Assembly: GCA_002693605.1 (NCBI GenBank)
Contig: NZQO01000043.1
Span: 1 to 23,621, forward strand
Length of the DNA: 23,621 bases
Direction of reading: 5' to 3'
Origin: Flavobacteriaceae bacterium
GTDB lineage: Bacteria > Bacteroidota > Bacteroidia > Flavobacteriales > Flavobacteriaceae
Made by a program: the position numbers and the translations under genes
The notes under the pieces: generated by a model
Told to the model about the DNA's origin: nothing
Databases searched by the model: none
What the model saw: only the letters and a program-made list of their open reading frames with translations
Part shown: piece by piece, positions 7,762-15,324 of the stretch
How positions within the stretch are numbered: position 1 is the stretch's first letter
Layout of the letters: the number at the start of each line of letters is the position of its first letter

Positions 7762-8763
7762 ATGACTGAAGGAAATTTTGTTGACTACGTAAAGATTCAC
7801 GTTGCCTCTGGAAAGGGGGGGCGCGGCAGTACGCACTTGCGCCGTGAAAAATATGTTCCCAAGGGCGGACCCGATGGCGGCGACGGTGGACGCGGTGGGC
7901 ATATTATTATCGAGGCCAACAAGGATCTTTGGACGCTATACCACCTGAAATTTAAGCGGCACTTTCGGGCCGGCCACGGTGAGAGCGGTGGAAAGCAAAC
8001 CAGTACCGGTGCCGATGGAGAGGATATCACTATTGAAGTTCCGTTGGGGACCGTGGTTAAGGATACCGATACGGGCGAAACGCTTTTTGAAATGACCGAG
8101 CACGGCGAGAAACGAATCGTCGTGGAAGGCGGTAAGGGGGGTAAGGGTAATGCCCATTTCAAGAGCGCTACCCGGCAAACGCCGCGGTATGCGCAACCGG
8201 GTCTCGAGGGCGAAGAAATGAACCTCACCATAGAAATGAAAGTACTGGCCGATGTAGGTCTTGTGGGCTTCCCCAACGCAGGAAAGAGCACGCTCCTCTC
8301 GGTAGTCACCGCAGCCAAGCCCAAGATTGCAAATTATGAGTTTACCACGTTAAAGCCCAACTTGGGTATTGTTACCCATCGCGACCATAACACCTTCGTT
8401 ATGGCCGATATCCCCGGAATTATCGAGGGCGCCGCCGAGGGTAAGGGGCTTGGGCATTACTTCTTGAGGCATATAGAGCGAAATTCTACTTTACTGTTCC
8501 TTATTCCTGCCGATGCCAAAGACATCAAGGAACAATACAACATCTTGTTGGATGAGCTACGCCGCTACAATCCAGAACTGTTGGACAAGGAGCGCCTCAT
8601 TGCCATCTCGAAGAGCGATATGCTCGATGCCGAGCTGAAGGCCGAGATGAAACAGCAACTGGATCGCGATTTTGGCGAACTGCCCTATCTGTTTATATCA
8701 TCGGTAGCGCAACAGGGCCTCGTGGAGCTGAAGGATAAGTTATGGGGGATGCTCAATCAATAA
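7762..8763 (+). CDS. obg: Obg family GTPase, ribosome assembly
   Basis: 333 residues. The glycine-rich Obg fold covers about 1-158 ([35 protein letters not shown]). The G domain follows: G1 GFPNAGKS at 169-176, G2 within YEFTTLKP at 192-199, G3 DIPG at 216-219 and G5-like SSVAQQG near the end. G4 reads SKSD (283-286) rather than NKxD, a substitution I recall in flavobacterial Obg proteins. The C-terminal domain found in some long Obg forms is absent. Obg binds the large ribosomal subunit late in assembly and is linked to growth control. It lies 39 bases downstream of adk and is probably co-transcribed. Confidence 0.96.
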   Translation: MTEGNFVDYVKIHVASGKGGRGSTHLRREKYVPKGGPDGGDGGRGGHIIIEANKDLWTLYHLKFKRHFRAGHGESGGKQTSTGADGEDITIEVPLGTVVKDTDTGETLFEMTEHGEKRIVVEGGKGGKGNAHFKSATRQTPRYAQPGLEGEEMNLTIEMKVLADVGLVGFPNAGKSTLLSVVTAAKPKIANYEFTTLKPNLGIVTHRDHNTFVMADIPGIIEGAAEGKGLGHYFLRHIERNSTLLFLIPADAKDIKEQYNILLDELRRYNPELLDKERLIAISKSDMLDAELKAEMKQQLDRDFGELPYLFISSVAQQGLVELKDKLWGMLNQ

Positions 8764-8877
8764 CATATCTATGACTACTTTCTACTGATTTTTTCAGAAG
8801 AAAAGAATCCCTACCGTATAGACAACGCCTATTCCGTTTATTTTTCGGTAAGAATTTTTCATTGAACCCTCCTGTAC

Positions 8878-9000
8878 ATGCCACAAATTGCTGAAATTGG
8901 CTCAGCTGAACTCGATATCGGAACACTTGTGTCCGGTGTTTATTTTGTCAGAGAAAATATCGACCGCGGCCAACTAACCAATAAAATTGTTAAAGAATAG
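8878..9000 (+). pseudogene. Orphan T9SS type A C-terminal sorting domain (gene remnant)
   Basis: A 40-residue open frame, MPQIAEIGSAELDIGTLVSG followed by VYFVRENIDRGQLTNKIVKE and a stop. The pattern LDIGTLVSGVYFV then xxxxGQxTxKIVKE is the end of the Por secretion system (type IX) sorting domain, normally the last 70-90 residues of a large secreted protein. Nothing recognisable precedes it: the same frame has a stop at 8863, and the upstream DNA back to obg codes for no known domain, though NPYRIDNAY in the same frame (about 8806-8832) could be a worn NPxxD start of the domain. So this looks like the 3' scar of a deleted secreted-protein gene rather than a functional gene. The remaining bases of this gap (8764-8877, 9001-9053) hold only a weak TAGTTTCG box at 9032-9039. 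Confidence 0.6.
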
Positions 9001-9053
9001 GAAAGCAGTCGCTTGCGGCGCATTTTTTGCGTAGTTTCGGTTAAAGTTATGCT

Positions 9054-9572
9054 ATGAAACCAATTGTTTTGCTCTTCGGCTTGCTTTTGTTGACCTCTTG
9101 CGGCACGACCGTGGCAGTCGACTATGACAAACAAGCTGAATTTTCACAATACACCACCTATAATTATTACCCTACTATCTCCTCAGGACTGAGCGAACTC
9201 GACGAACAACGCGTAAGAACCATAACCGATAGTCTGCTTCGGGAAAAGGGCTTCGTGAAGGCCGATACCCCACAGCTGTATATAAATTTCTTTACCAAGG
9301 AACAACTGGCCGTGAACAATAATACCATCGGTTTTGGTATAGGAGGTGGCGGAGGCAACGTGGGCATTGGCGTAGGCGGTGGAATTCCCATTGGAGGCAA
9401 AAAAGTGGAGCAGCGCCTAACCTTCGATTTTATAGATGTAGTAAAGGACGATCTCGTGTTTCAGGTGACTGCCGACGGCACCTACAAGGAAAGGGCCAAC
9501 CCCGTTCAAAAAGACACTTATTATGCCCGGGTAATTTCGAAGATGCTAGCAAAGTACCCCCCAAAACAATAG
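9054..9572 (+). CDS. DUF4136 family lipoprotein
   Basis: 172 residues. The leader KPIVLLFGLLLLTSCG ends in a lipobox with the lipidated Cys at 16, so the mature protein should be membrane-anchored, probably in the outer membrane. The start of the mature part (VDYDKQAEFSQYTTYNYY) and the RVRTITDSLLREKGF segment fit DUF4136. A glycine-rich stretch with almost regular hydrophobic spacing covers residues about 93-115, between the two halves of the domain, followed by a strand-rich part with LTFDFIDVVKDDLVFQ. The molecular function is unknown in the family. The TPR gene begins 21 bases downstream, so they probably form a transcription unit. Confidence 0.88.
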   Translation: MKPIVLLFGLLLLTSCGTTVAVDYDKQAEFSQYTTYNYYPTISSGLSELDEQRVRTITDSLLREKGFVKADTPQLYINFFTKEQLAVNNNTIGFGIGGGGGNVGIGVGGGIPIGGKKVEQRLTFDFIDVVKDDLVFQVTADGTYKERANPVQKDTYYARVISKMLAKYPPKQ

Positions 9573-9593
9573 AACCCAATACAATCCGCAATT

Positions 9594-10544
9594 ATGAGAT
9601 TTTTATTCCTCTTGCTGTTAATTCCCATAACCCTGTTTGGGCAAGCTGAATTTGACAAGGCAGAGCAATTATTCAAGAACGAACAGTTCCAACAGGCCAA
9701 ACCCATATTTCTTTCCTATCTAAAACAGCATCCTGGACACGGGCACACCCTGGAATATTTGGGCGATATCGCGGGCCATTCCAAGAAGTGGGACGAGGCG
9801 CTCTCCTATTACGAACCGTTGGTTAGTGCGCATCCCCAAAATGCCAATTACCATTTTAAGGTGGGTGGCGTGATGGGTATGAAGGCCCTAGAGAACAAGT
9901 TGAAGGCAATTACCCTCATAGATGATATTAAGTATCATTTTGAAACCGCCGCGCAACTCGACTCGCGACACATAGAGGCTCGCTGGGCATTGGTAGAATT
10001 CTATATGCAACTGCCGGGTATATTTGGTGGCAGCGAGAAAAAGGCCATGAACTATGCCAATGAACTCCAGTCTATTTCGCCCGTTGATGGCCACCTAGCG
10101 AAGGGATATATAGCCGAGTACAACGACCAGCCCGTGGAAGCGGAAAAGCAGTACAGGCAAGCCATAAAAGTAGGCGGCTCGCCGCACACCTACGAAAAGC
10201 TAACCCAGCTGTACGAAAAGAACAATCAGCCCGAACGAGCTATGCAAACGGCTTCCCAATCACTCAAAATCCATAAGCGAAACAGGCTCAATTACCAAAT
10301 AGGAAAAATTGCCGCACAGTACAACCTAGACCCAAAGCTGGGTATCGAGGCGCTACGGGCTTACATACAAAACTATTCTGTGCGCGACGGGGTTTCGAAA
10401 GACTGGGCCTACTATCGCATGGCGCAAATTTACAGGAACATGGGCGATAAATCTCAGGCTCTGCAATGGATAAACAAGGCCCTGCAGGAGCGTCCTACCT
10501 TCCAGGAGGCCCAAGCCGAAAAACGGCAAATCCTCTCGTTGTAA
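9594..10544 (+). CDS. Exported tetratricopeptide-repeat protein
   Basis: 316 residues with a signal peptide (RFLFLLLLIPITLFGQ, cleavage after residue 16 or 17) and no lipobox, so periplasmic. TPR-like helix pairs recur: about 18-51 (FDKAEQLFKNEQFQQAKPIF), 52-85 (GDIAGHSKKWDEALSYYEPL), about 180-210 (EYNDQPVEAEKQYRQAIKVG), about 211-240 (LYEKNNQPERAMQTASQSLK) and about 275-308 (YRNMGDKSQALQWINKALQE). TPR proteins act as scaffolds for partner proteins; the partner here is not known. It follows the DUF4136 lipoprotein by 21 bases. The end is clean, and the downstream gap holds a GC-rich hairpin. Confidence 0.9.
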   Translation: MRFLFLLLLIPITLFGQAEFDKAEQLFKNEQFQQAKPIFLSYLKQHPGHGHTLEYLGDIAGHSKKWDEALSYYEPLVSAHPQNANYHFKVGGVMGMKALENKLKAITLIDDIKYHFETAAQLDSRHIEARWALVEFYMQLPGIFGGSEKKAMNYANELQSISPVDGHLAKGYIAEYNDQPVEAEKQYRQAIKVGGSPHTYEKLTQLYEKNNQPERAMQTASQSLKIHKRNRLNYQIGKIAAQYNLDPKLGIEALRAYIQNYSVRDGVSKDWAYYRMAQIYRNMGDKSQALQWINKALQERPTFQEAQAEKRQILSL

Positions 10545-10570
10545 TAATGTTGTGGTGCAATCCCGGTTCC

Positions 10571-10637
10571 CGCTAGGGGCCCCGGGCCGCGCTATCGGCT
10601 GTAGTTTTGCGTGGCAAAAGCTACGTGCCTCTATCGC
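10571..10637. repeat. GC-rich hairpin element, probable dispersed intergenic repeat
   Basis: The 139-base gap before mpl holds a GC-rich patch with the palindrome GGGGCCCC (10576-10583), then GCCGCGCTATCGGCT and a hairpin: GTAGTTTTGC (10601-10610), loop GTG, GCAAAAGCTAC (10614-10624), paired over ten bases with one bulge. It ends GCTACGTGCCTCTATCGC, of which 15 of 18 bases recur at 3100-3117. The right arm is not followed by a T run, so it is not a standard terminator. I recall similar elements with CTATC boxes flanking a TTTTGC/GCAAAA stem scattered between genes in Flavobacteria; this is memory, not a search. Confidence 0.45.
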
Positions 10638-10683
10638 TATTGCATTCCAAAATCAATATCTTTACACAAATTAAAACCATTCT

Positions 10684-12039
10684 ATGCGCGTTCATTTTAT
10701 AGCCATTGGCGGCAGTGCCATGCACAATCTTGCCCTGGCACTTCACGAAAAAGGGTATCAGGTAACCGGAAGCGACGATGAGGTCTTCGAGCCTTCCAAG
10801 GGCCGCCTGCAGTCAAAGGGCCTATTGCCCGAAGTATTTGGTTGGTTTCCGGAGAAGATAACCAAAGATATCGATGCCATCATTTTAGGGATGCACGCCA
10901 AAAACGACAACCCCGAACTGCAACGTGCCAAGGATCTAAACGTTAAAATATACTCGTATCCTGAGTTTCTGTACGAGCAGTCCAAGAACAAAACCCGAGT
11001 TGTTATCGGGGGCAGCCATGGCAAAACGACCATCACCTCGATGATCCTGCACGCTATGCATTATCATAACCGTGAGGTAGATTATATGGTTGGCGCACAA
11101 TTAGAAGGGTTCGATACTATGGTCCATCTCACCGAAGAGAATGATTTCATCGTCCTGGAAGGGGATGAGTACCTTTCCTCTCCTATAGATAGACGCCCTA
11201 AATTTCACCTCTACCAGCCAAATATCGCCCTGTTGAGCGGTATTTCATGGGACCATATAAATGTCTTTCCCACCTATGAGTCGTATGTGCAGCAATTCGA
11301 AATATTCCTTAACCAAATTACCGAGGGAGGCGTTATTGTTTATAATCAAGAGGATACCGAGGTAGCCCGGGTTGTTTCCGAAACTAATAATACCATCAAG
11401 AAATATCCATACACAACGCCCCGATATACGGTAGAAAACGGACAAACTCTACTTGAAACCCCCGAAGGCCCCATGCCTATTGAGATTTTTGGTGAACATA
11501 ACCTAAACAATCTCGAAGGCGCTAGGTGGATTTGCCAATTAATGGGTCTGGATGCAGACGATTTCTACGAGGCCATTGCCACCTTCAAGGGGGCCAGCAA
11601 GCGCCTAGAGAAAATCGCCGAAACGAACACTGCCGTGGCCTATAAAGATTATGCCCATTCGCCCAGTAAAGTGGCGGCCACCACTAGGGCAGTTAAGGAG
11701 CAATATCCCTCTAAACATTTACTGGCCTGTTTGGAACTACATACCTACAGTAGCCTTAACCCAGAATTTTTAGAGCAATACCAAAATGCGCTAGACACCG
11801 CCGATAGCGCCGTGGTATTCTATTCACCCCACGCCGTGATGATCAAAGGGCTGGAGGAAATAAAACGCGAACAGATTTTTGAGGCCTTTGGCAGGGAGGA
11901 CTTAACGGTTTTTACCAATCCGGCCGATTTCAAGACGTTTCTGTACACGCGCGATTTTGATAATACGGCCTTGCTTTTAATGAGTAGCGGAAATTATGGG
12001 GGGCTCGATTTTAACGAAGTGTCCGCCTATCTAAAATAG
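10684..12039 (+). CDS. mpl: UDP-N-acetylmuramate:L-alanyl-gamma-D-glutamyl-meso-diaminopimelate ligase
   Basis: 451 residues, a Mur ligase. The N-terminal Rossmann part reads MRVHFIAIGGSAMHNLA; the ATP site GGSHGKTTITSM is at 109-120; EGDEYLSSPIDRRPKFHLY and LSGISWDHINVFPT match the Mpl form of the central domain rather than MurC; FGEHNLNNLEGAR and YKDYAHSPSKVAATTRAV mark the later parts. Mpl attaches recovered murein tripeptide to UDP-MurNAc in the cytoplasm, recycling cell wall. MurC is the alternative, but the DEYxxxxxDRRxKF pattern favours Mpl. A TATCTTTA box at 10657-10664 could be its -7 element. It ends 13 bases from the convergent DUF1569 gene. Confidence 0.92.
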   Translation: MRVHFIAIGGSAMHNLALALHEKGYQVTGSDDEVFEPSKGRLQSKGLLPEVFGWFPEKITKDIDAIILGMHAKNDNPELQRAKDLNVKIYSYPEFLYEQSKNKTRVVIGGSHGKTTITSMILHAMHYHNREVDYMVGAQLEGFDTMVHLTEENDFIVLEGDEYLSSPIDRRPKFHLYQPNIALLSGISWDHINVFPTYESYVQQFEIFLNQITEGGVIVYNQEDTEVARVVSETNNTIKKYPYTTPRYTVENGQTLLETPEGPMPIEIFGEHNLNNLEGARWICQLMGLDADDFYEAIATFKGASKRLEKIAETNTAVAYKDYAHSPSKVAATTRAVKEQYPSKHLLACLELHTYSSLNPEFLEQYQNALDTADSAVVFYSPHAVMIKGLEEIKREQIFEAFGREDLTVFTNPADFKTFLYTRDFDNTALLLMSSGNYGGLDFNEVSAYLK

Positions 12040-12052
12040 GAAATCCTTTCTT

Positions 12053-12502
12053 CTACACCCCGAATTGACTCAAGTGGTGGTCAAGGTGTTTGTACTGCAT
12101 CTGCCCCCACTGCTCGGCAGTAAAATTTCCGAAGGCGGGATGCTCGGGCCAGTCGTGCTCGTAACCTTTCCCGTGGAACTCCTCCATTAATTGTAGCAAC
12201 CTGTCCTTTTCCTCTGAAAAGTTCTTTTCAGAGGAAACCCTGAGCTGCCGTGCCGTGGGAAGGTTTTTCTTCCACGGTTTCCCATCGTACAGACTCTTCT
12301 TGAAATTTTTGAAGAGCATTCTCATAATAAAGTTGGGCCGTTTTAGGTCGCTATTGCCAAGCGGTACCTCAAACGTCTTTTGGCAATGGTGCAGCATCTG
12401 CGCAGGATTCATCTTTCCCCATATGGCCCGATCGCTTTCAGAAAGGGTATCTAATCGGGATTTAATCTCGGCTAACGGTTCCGGTTTCAGCAATGATCTC
12501 AT
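12053..12502 (-). CDS. DUF1569 domain protein (DinB-like four-helix fold)
   Basis: 149 residues from the ATG at 12502; a TTG at 12523 would add seven residues and is less likely. IWGKMNPAQMLHHCQKTFEV near the N-terminus and the C-terminal QWGQMQYKHLDHHLSQFGV are DUF1569 hallmarks; the histidines (HHCQ, HLDHH) are placed like the metal ligands of DinB-like proteins. The function is unknown in the family; a thiol- or metal-linked cytoplasmic role is only a guess. A perfect 13-base inverted repeat lies within the gene. It runs tail to tail with mpl and head to head with radC; a TATCTTTA box at 12549-12556 on this strand may drive it. Confidence 0.88.
   Translation of the reverse strand: MRSLLKPEPLAEIKSRLDTLSESDRAIWGKMNPAQMLHHCQKTFEVPLGNSDLKRPNFIMRMLFKNFKKSLYDGKPWKKNLPTARQLRVSSEKNFSEEKDRLLQLMEEFHGKGYEHDWPEHPAFGNFTAEQWGQMQYKHLDHHLSQFGV
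12208..12237. repeat. Perfect 13-base inverted repeat inside the DUF1569 gene
   Basis: Arms TTTCCTCTGAAAA (12208-12220) and TTTTCAGAGGAAA (12225-12237) are exact reverse complements with the loop GTTC. They encode near-mirror peptide text around SSEKNFSEEK. An RNA from either strand would fold into a strong hairpin. It has no T run as a terminator would need on the gene strand, so its role, if any, is unknown. Confidence 0.8.
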
Positions 12503-12570
12503 GGCAGTTAATTTTCGTTTCAAGAGTTGGTATTTCCGTTTCCTACTTTAAAGATACATCATTATCTTTA

Positions 12571-13284
12571 GTGAAAACTGAAGCTTTGGAAGAATATACC
12601 ACCTCGTTCTCCATTAAGCAGTGGAACGAAGACGACAGGCCGCGCGAAAAGCTCCTCGCCAAGGGGCGCACAGCGCTTAGCGATGCCGAGCTCATCGCAA
12701 TCCTAATCGGTTCTGGCAGCCGAAACGAGAGTGCCGTGGCACTAAGCAGGCGCATTCTCGCCTCGGTAGGGAACAACTTGCAGGAGTTGGGCAAGCTCGA
12801 CATCAAAGACCTAATGCAGTTTAAGGGAATTGGGGAGGCAAAGGCCATTTGTATTGCCGCGGCCCTGGAGCTGGGCCGACGACGTAGGGTGGGCGAGGCG
12901 CTGGAACGCAACAAGATAAATTCCAGTCGATCGGTGTTTGAACTAATGCAACCCGTAATCGGCGAGTTGCCCCACGAGGAATTCTGGATCGTGTACCTCA
13001 ATAATTCCAATAAGGTACTACAGACTTCGCAACTCAGTAAGGGCGGAATTACCGGAACGCTGGTAGATGTTAGGCTTGCCTTCAAGAACGCGCTGCAACT
13101 GGGGGCCGTTGCGCTTATCTTGGCACACAACCACCCCAGTGGCACCCTAAAGCCCAGCCAAAGCGACATCGACCTTACCAAAAAGCTGAAAACGGCAGGT
13201 GAGAGTCTGGACATTAAGGTGCTGGATCACCTCATTATAACCGAAAATGCGTACTTTAGCTTTGCCGATGAATCTATGCTGTAG
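12571..13284 (+). CDS. radC: RadC family JAB/MPN domain protein
   Basis: 237 residues if the GTG at 12571 is the start. The N-terminal part has SIKQWNEDDRPREKLLAKG and the helix-hairpin-helix-like QFKGIGEAKAICIAAALELG; the C-terminal JAB/MPN part has EEFWIVYLNNSNKV and HNHPSGTLKPSQSDID, with His186, His188 and Asp199 (numbered from the GTG) as the JAMM metal ligands. The frame extends to an ATG at 12493, but that start lies inside the divergent DUF1569 gene and adds atypical residues; a TTG at 12586 is also possible. There is no good ATG near the family's usual start. The cellular role of RadC is unsettled; DNA repair is the traditional label. Polysaccharide-deacetylase-like and HAD genes follow with almost no gap. 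Confidence 0.93.
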   Translation: MKTEALEEYTTSFSIKQWNEDDRPREKLLAKGRTALSDAELIAILIGSGSRNESAVALSRRILASVGNNLQELGKLDIKDLMQFKGIGEAKAICIAAALELGRRRRVGEALERNKINSSRSVFELMQPVIGELPHEEFWIVYLNNSNKVLQTSQLSKGGITGTLVDVRLAFKNALQLGAVALILAHNHPSGTLKPSQSDIDLTKKLKTAGESLDIKVLDHLIITENAYFSFADESML

Positions 13285-13290
13285 CCCTCT

Positions 13291-14595
13291 ATGCTTTTAG
13301 TCTATACCCAAAAAATCACCCCGCGAGTTACCTATATCTTCAAGCATGTCTGTACGCGCATTCTAGGGGTGGAAGTTGGGTTTACATCGGTAATTGAGGA
13401 GCTCATTGCTTATACGGGCGCGAAGATTTCCTACGGAAAACAGCCTATGGGCAACGAGTTGTTCATTCAAAGCCAAGGACTGCTCACCCAACAGGGCATA
13501 GAGAGTATCGACATTACGGTTAGACCATGGGACGACACCGTCGGATTTTTCCCCGTCTCTGAAAAAAGCGCGCTGCCATTCGATATTTTTTCGGCGGGAT
13601 TTTACCTACTTAGCCGTTACGAAGAGTATTTGCCGCACGTAAAGGATGAAATGGGGCGCTACCCTGCGGCAGAGAGCTTGGGGTATAGGGAGCAATTCCT
13701 GGAGAGCCCCGTTATCGATATCTGGGCCTATAAACTAAGGCATATTTTGCGAGAGGCCTTTCCCGACACCCTGCAATTTCCTGAAAAAAAAATGACCGTG
13801 CACAATGTTATTGCGGCGAAGCAGCCCTTCGCCTATAACCAGAAAGGACTGTTTAGGTCGGTGGTAGGCTATCTAGGAGATTTACTTCAATTGCGGTTTC
13901 GGGAAATAGGAATTCGCACCCAGGTGCTTCTACGCATGCGCCGCGATCCGTATGATACCTTTCGTTGGATCGTGAAGGTGGGCAAGAAATCGGCCTCACA
14001 AGTTTCGGTGTTCTTCCTATTGGGCGAATCGCCCACGTTCGACGAAAGCATAAATACCCACCGCCATAAGTTCAAGTTGCTCATCAAGTTCATCGGCGAT
14101 TATAAGGAAGTGGGCCTGCTTTTCTCCTCTAGGGCGCTTATCGATTATCGCTTGCTGAAAAAGGAAAAGCTGCAAATGGAGGAAATCGTGAACAGATCAT
14201 TGCAAAACTCCATGAATACAGACTATTTAGTTGATTTACCCGATATTTACAGAAATTTGGTAGAATTGGAAGTGCGCCGGGATTTTACCTTAGTGTATGA
14301 AACCACACCCGGTTTCCGGGCAGGAACCTGTACGCCCTTTCTTTTCTACGATCTTGATTACGAGATTAAAACGCCCCTTCAAATTCATCCCGTGGCACTC
14401 ACCGCAGATTCCCTGCTCACGCTGCCCGAATCCAAAGTGCACCAGCAGGTAGATGCGCTTATGGAGCAAGTACGGCAGGTAAACGGCACATTTACCATGG
14501 TGTTCAGTAACGTCCACTTTTCTTTTGATCAGGAACAGAACAAGCTGTGGCGTAAAATTTATTCCGAAAAATTGCAAATTCATGAAGCTTCCTGA
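13291..14595 (+). CDS. Polysaccharide deacetylase-like family protein, active site apparently degraded
   Basis: 434 residues beginning six bases after the radC stop. The N-terminal half (LLVYTQKITPRVTYIFKHVC, then NELFIQSQGLL, then AGFYLLSRYEEYLPHVKDE) is the conserved extra domain found before NodB-like deacetylase domains in Bacteroidota. The C-terminal half has DPYDTFRWIV, FFLLGESPTFDESI, LPDIYRNLVELEVRRDFTL and GFRAGTCTPFLFYDLDYE, which match the family. However, where relatives carry a metal-binding DxD (TIDVD-type) this protein reads VHNVIAAKQPFAYNQKG, and where they have SRxH-like text it reads QNSMNTDYLV. So catalysis may be lost. No signal peptide, likely cytoplasmic. The next gene overlaps its end by 14 bases. 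Confidence 0.85.
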   Translation: MLLVYTQKITPRVTYIFKHVCTRILGVEVGFTSVIEELIAYTGAKISYGKQPMGNELFIQSQGLLTQQGIESIDITVRPWDDTVGFFPVSEKSALPFDIFSAGFYLLSRYEEYLPHVKDEMGRYPAAESLGYREQFLESPVIDIWAYKLRHILREAFPDTLQFPEKKMTVHNVIAAKQPFAYNQKGLFRSVVGYLGDLLQLRFREIGIRTQVLLRMRRDPYDTFRWIVKVGKKSASQVSVFFLLGESPTFDESINTHRHKFKLLIKFIGDYKEVGLLFSSRALIDYRLLKKEKLQMEEIVNRSLQNSMNTDYLVDLPDIYRNLVELEVRRDFTLVYETTPGFRAGTCTPFLFYDLDYEIKTPLQIHPVALTADSLLTLPESKVHQQVDALMEQVRQVNGTFTMVFSNVHFSFDQEQNKLWRKIYSEKLQIHEAS

Positions 14596-15271
14596 TATTA
14601 CCGATATATTTTTTGATCTGGACCACACCTTATGGGATTTTGACCGAAATTCAAGGACGGCGTTCGACCGTGTTTTCCTGAAGCACAATTTGCAGGTTCA
14701 TGTGTCAGACTTTATTTCGGTGTACGAACCTATTAACCTCGAATATTGGAAACTGTTTCGCGAAGAGCGCGTAAGCAAGCAAGACCTTCGCCGTGGCAGA
14801 TTAATCGATGCTTTCGCGAAATTGGACCTCTCGTTTCAGCTAAATGAAATAGACGCCATGGCAGTTTCGTATATCGACGAGCTGCCGGTTGACAACCACT
14901 TGTTCGATGGCGCCCAGGAGATGCTAGCATACTTGAAGCCCAAATATAAACTTCACATTATTACCAACGGCTTCCGCGAGGTGCAGCACGTAAAGTTGAA
15001 CAACAGCGGTATACGTTCCTATTTTGAAACGGTCACAACATCGGAAGAGGTAGGCGTCAAGAAGCCCAATGTGCTCGTTTTTCAAAGTGCACTCGAAAAG
15101 GCCAACACCCGGGCCCAGTCCAGCATTATGATTGGCGATAGCCTGGAGGCTGATATTGAGGGAGCCGCCAATGCCGGCATGCGTGCACTTTTCTATAATT
15201 ACCGCAACGAAGATGTGAAGGGGCGGTATCCCTCTATTCAGCAGCTTTCTGAAATAAAAAACTACCTTTAG
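14582..15271 (+). CDS. YjjG-type HAD phosphatase (noncanonical pyrimidine nucleotidase family)
   Basis: 229 residues from the ATG at 14582, overlapping the preceding gene by 14 bases; the longer frame from 14525 lies wholly within that gene and is rejected. Motif I is FDLDHTLWDFD (Asp12 and Asp14), motif II IITNGF, motif III the lysine in VGVKKPN, and motif IV MIGDSLEADIEGAANAG. An alpha-helical cap lies between motifs I and II. DLDHTLWDFD and the overall length match YjjG, a house-cleaning 5'-nucleotidase acting on dUMP, dTMP and modified pyrimidine nucleotides; the exact substrate here is inferred. Its close coupling suggests translation together with radC and the deacetylase-like gene. Confidence 0.92.
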   Translation: MKLPDITDIFFDLDHTLWDFDRNSRTAFDRVFLKHNLQVHVSDFISVYEPINLEYWKLFREERVSKQDLRRGRLIDAFAKLDLSFQLNEIDAMAVSYIDELPVDNHLFDGAQEMLAYLKPKYKLHIITNGFREVQHVKLNNSGIRSYFETVTTSEEVGVKKPNVLVFQSALEKANTRAQSSIMIGDSLEADIEGAANAGMRALFYNYRNEDVKGRYPSIQQLSEIKNYL

Positions 15272-15324
15272 CCCATACTAGAAAGGTCTTAAATTCGTTA
15301 TTTAATTGCCTAAATCCCCAAATC

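Noticed and set aside
7797..8324. Minus-strand open frame of 175 codons opposite obg
   Set aside because: Pro/Ser-rich mirror of the glycine-rich Obg fold.
8791..8803. CTGA-TTTTT-TCAG as a terminator for obg
   Set aside because: The stem is four bases and A/T-rich, with no proper U tract after it; too weak to call.
10571..10624. GC-rich hairpin as an intrinsic terminator for the TPR gene
   Set aside because: No T run follows the right arm; a repeat element explains it better.
12543..13214. Long minus-strand open frame opposite radC (223 codons)
   Set aside because: Serine-rich shadow of radC with no domain; radC itself is clearly real.
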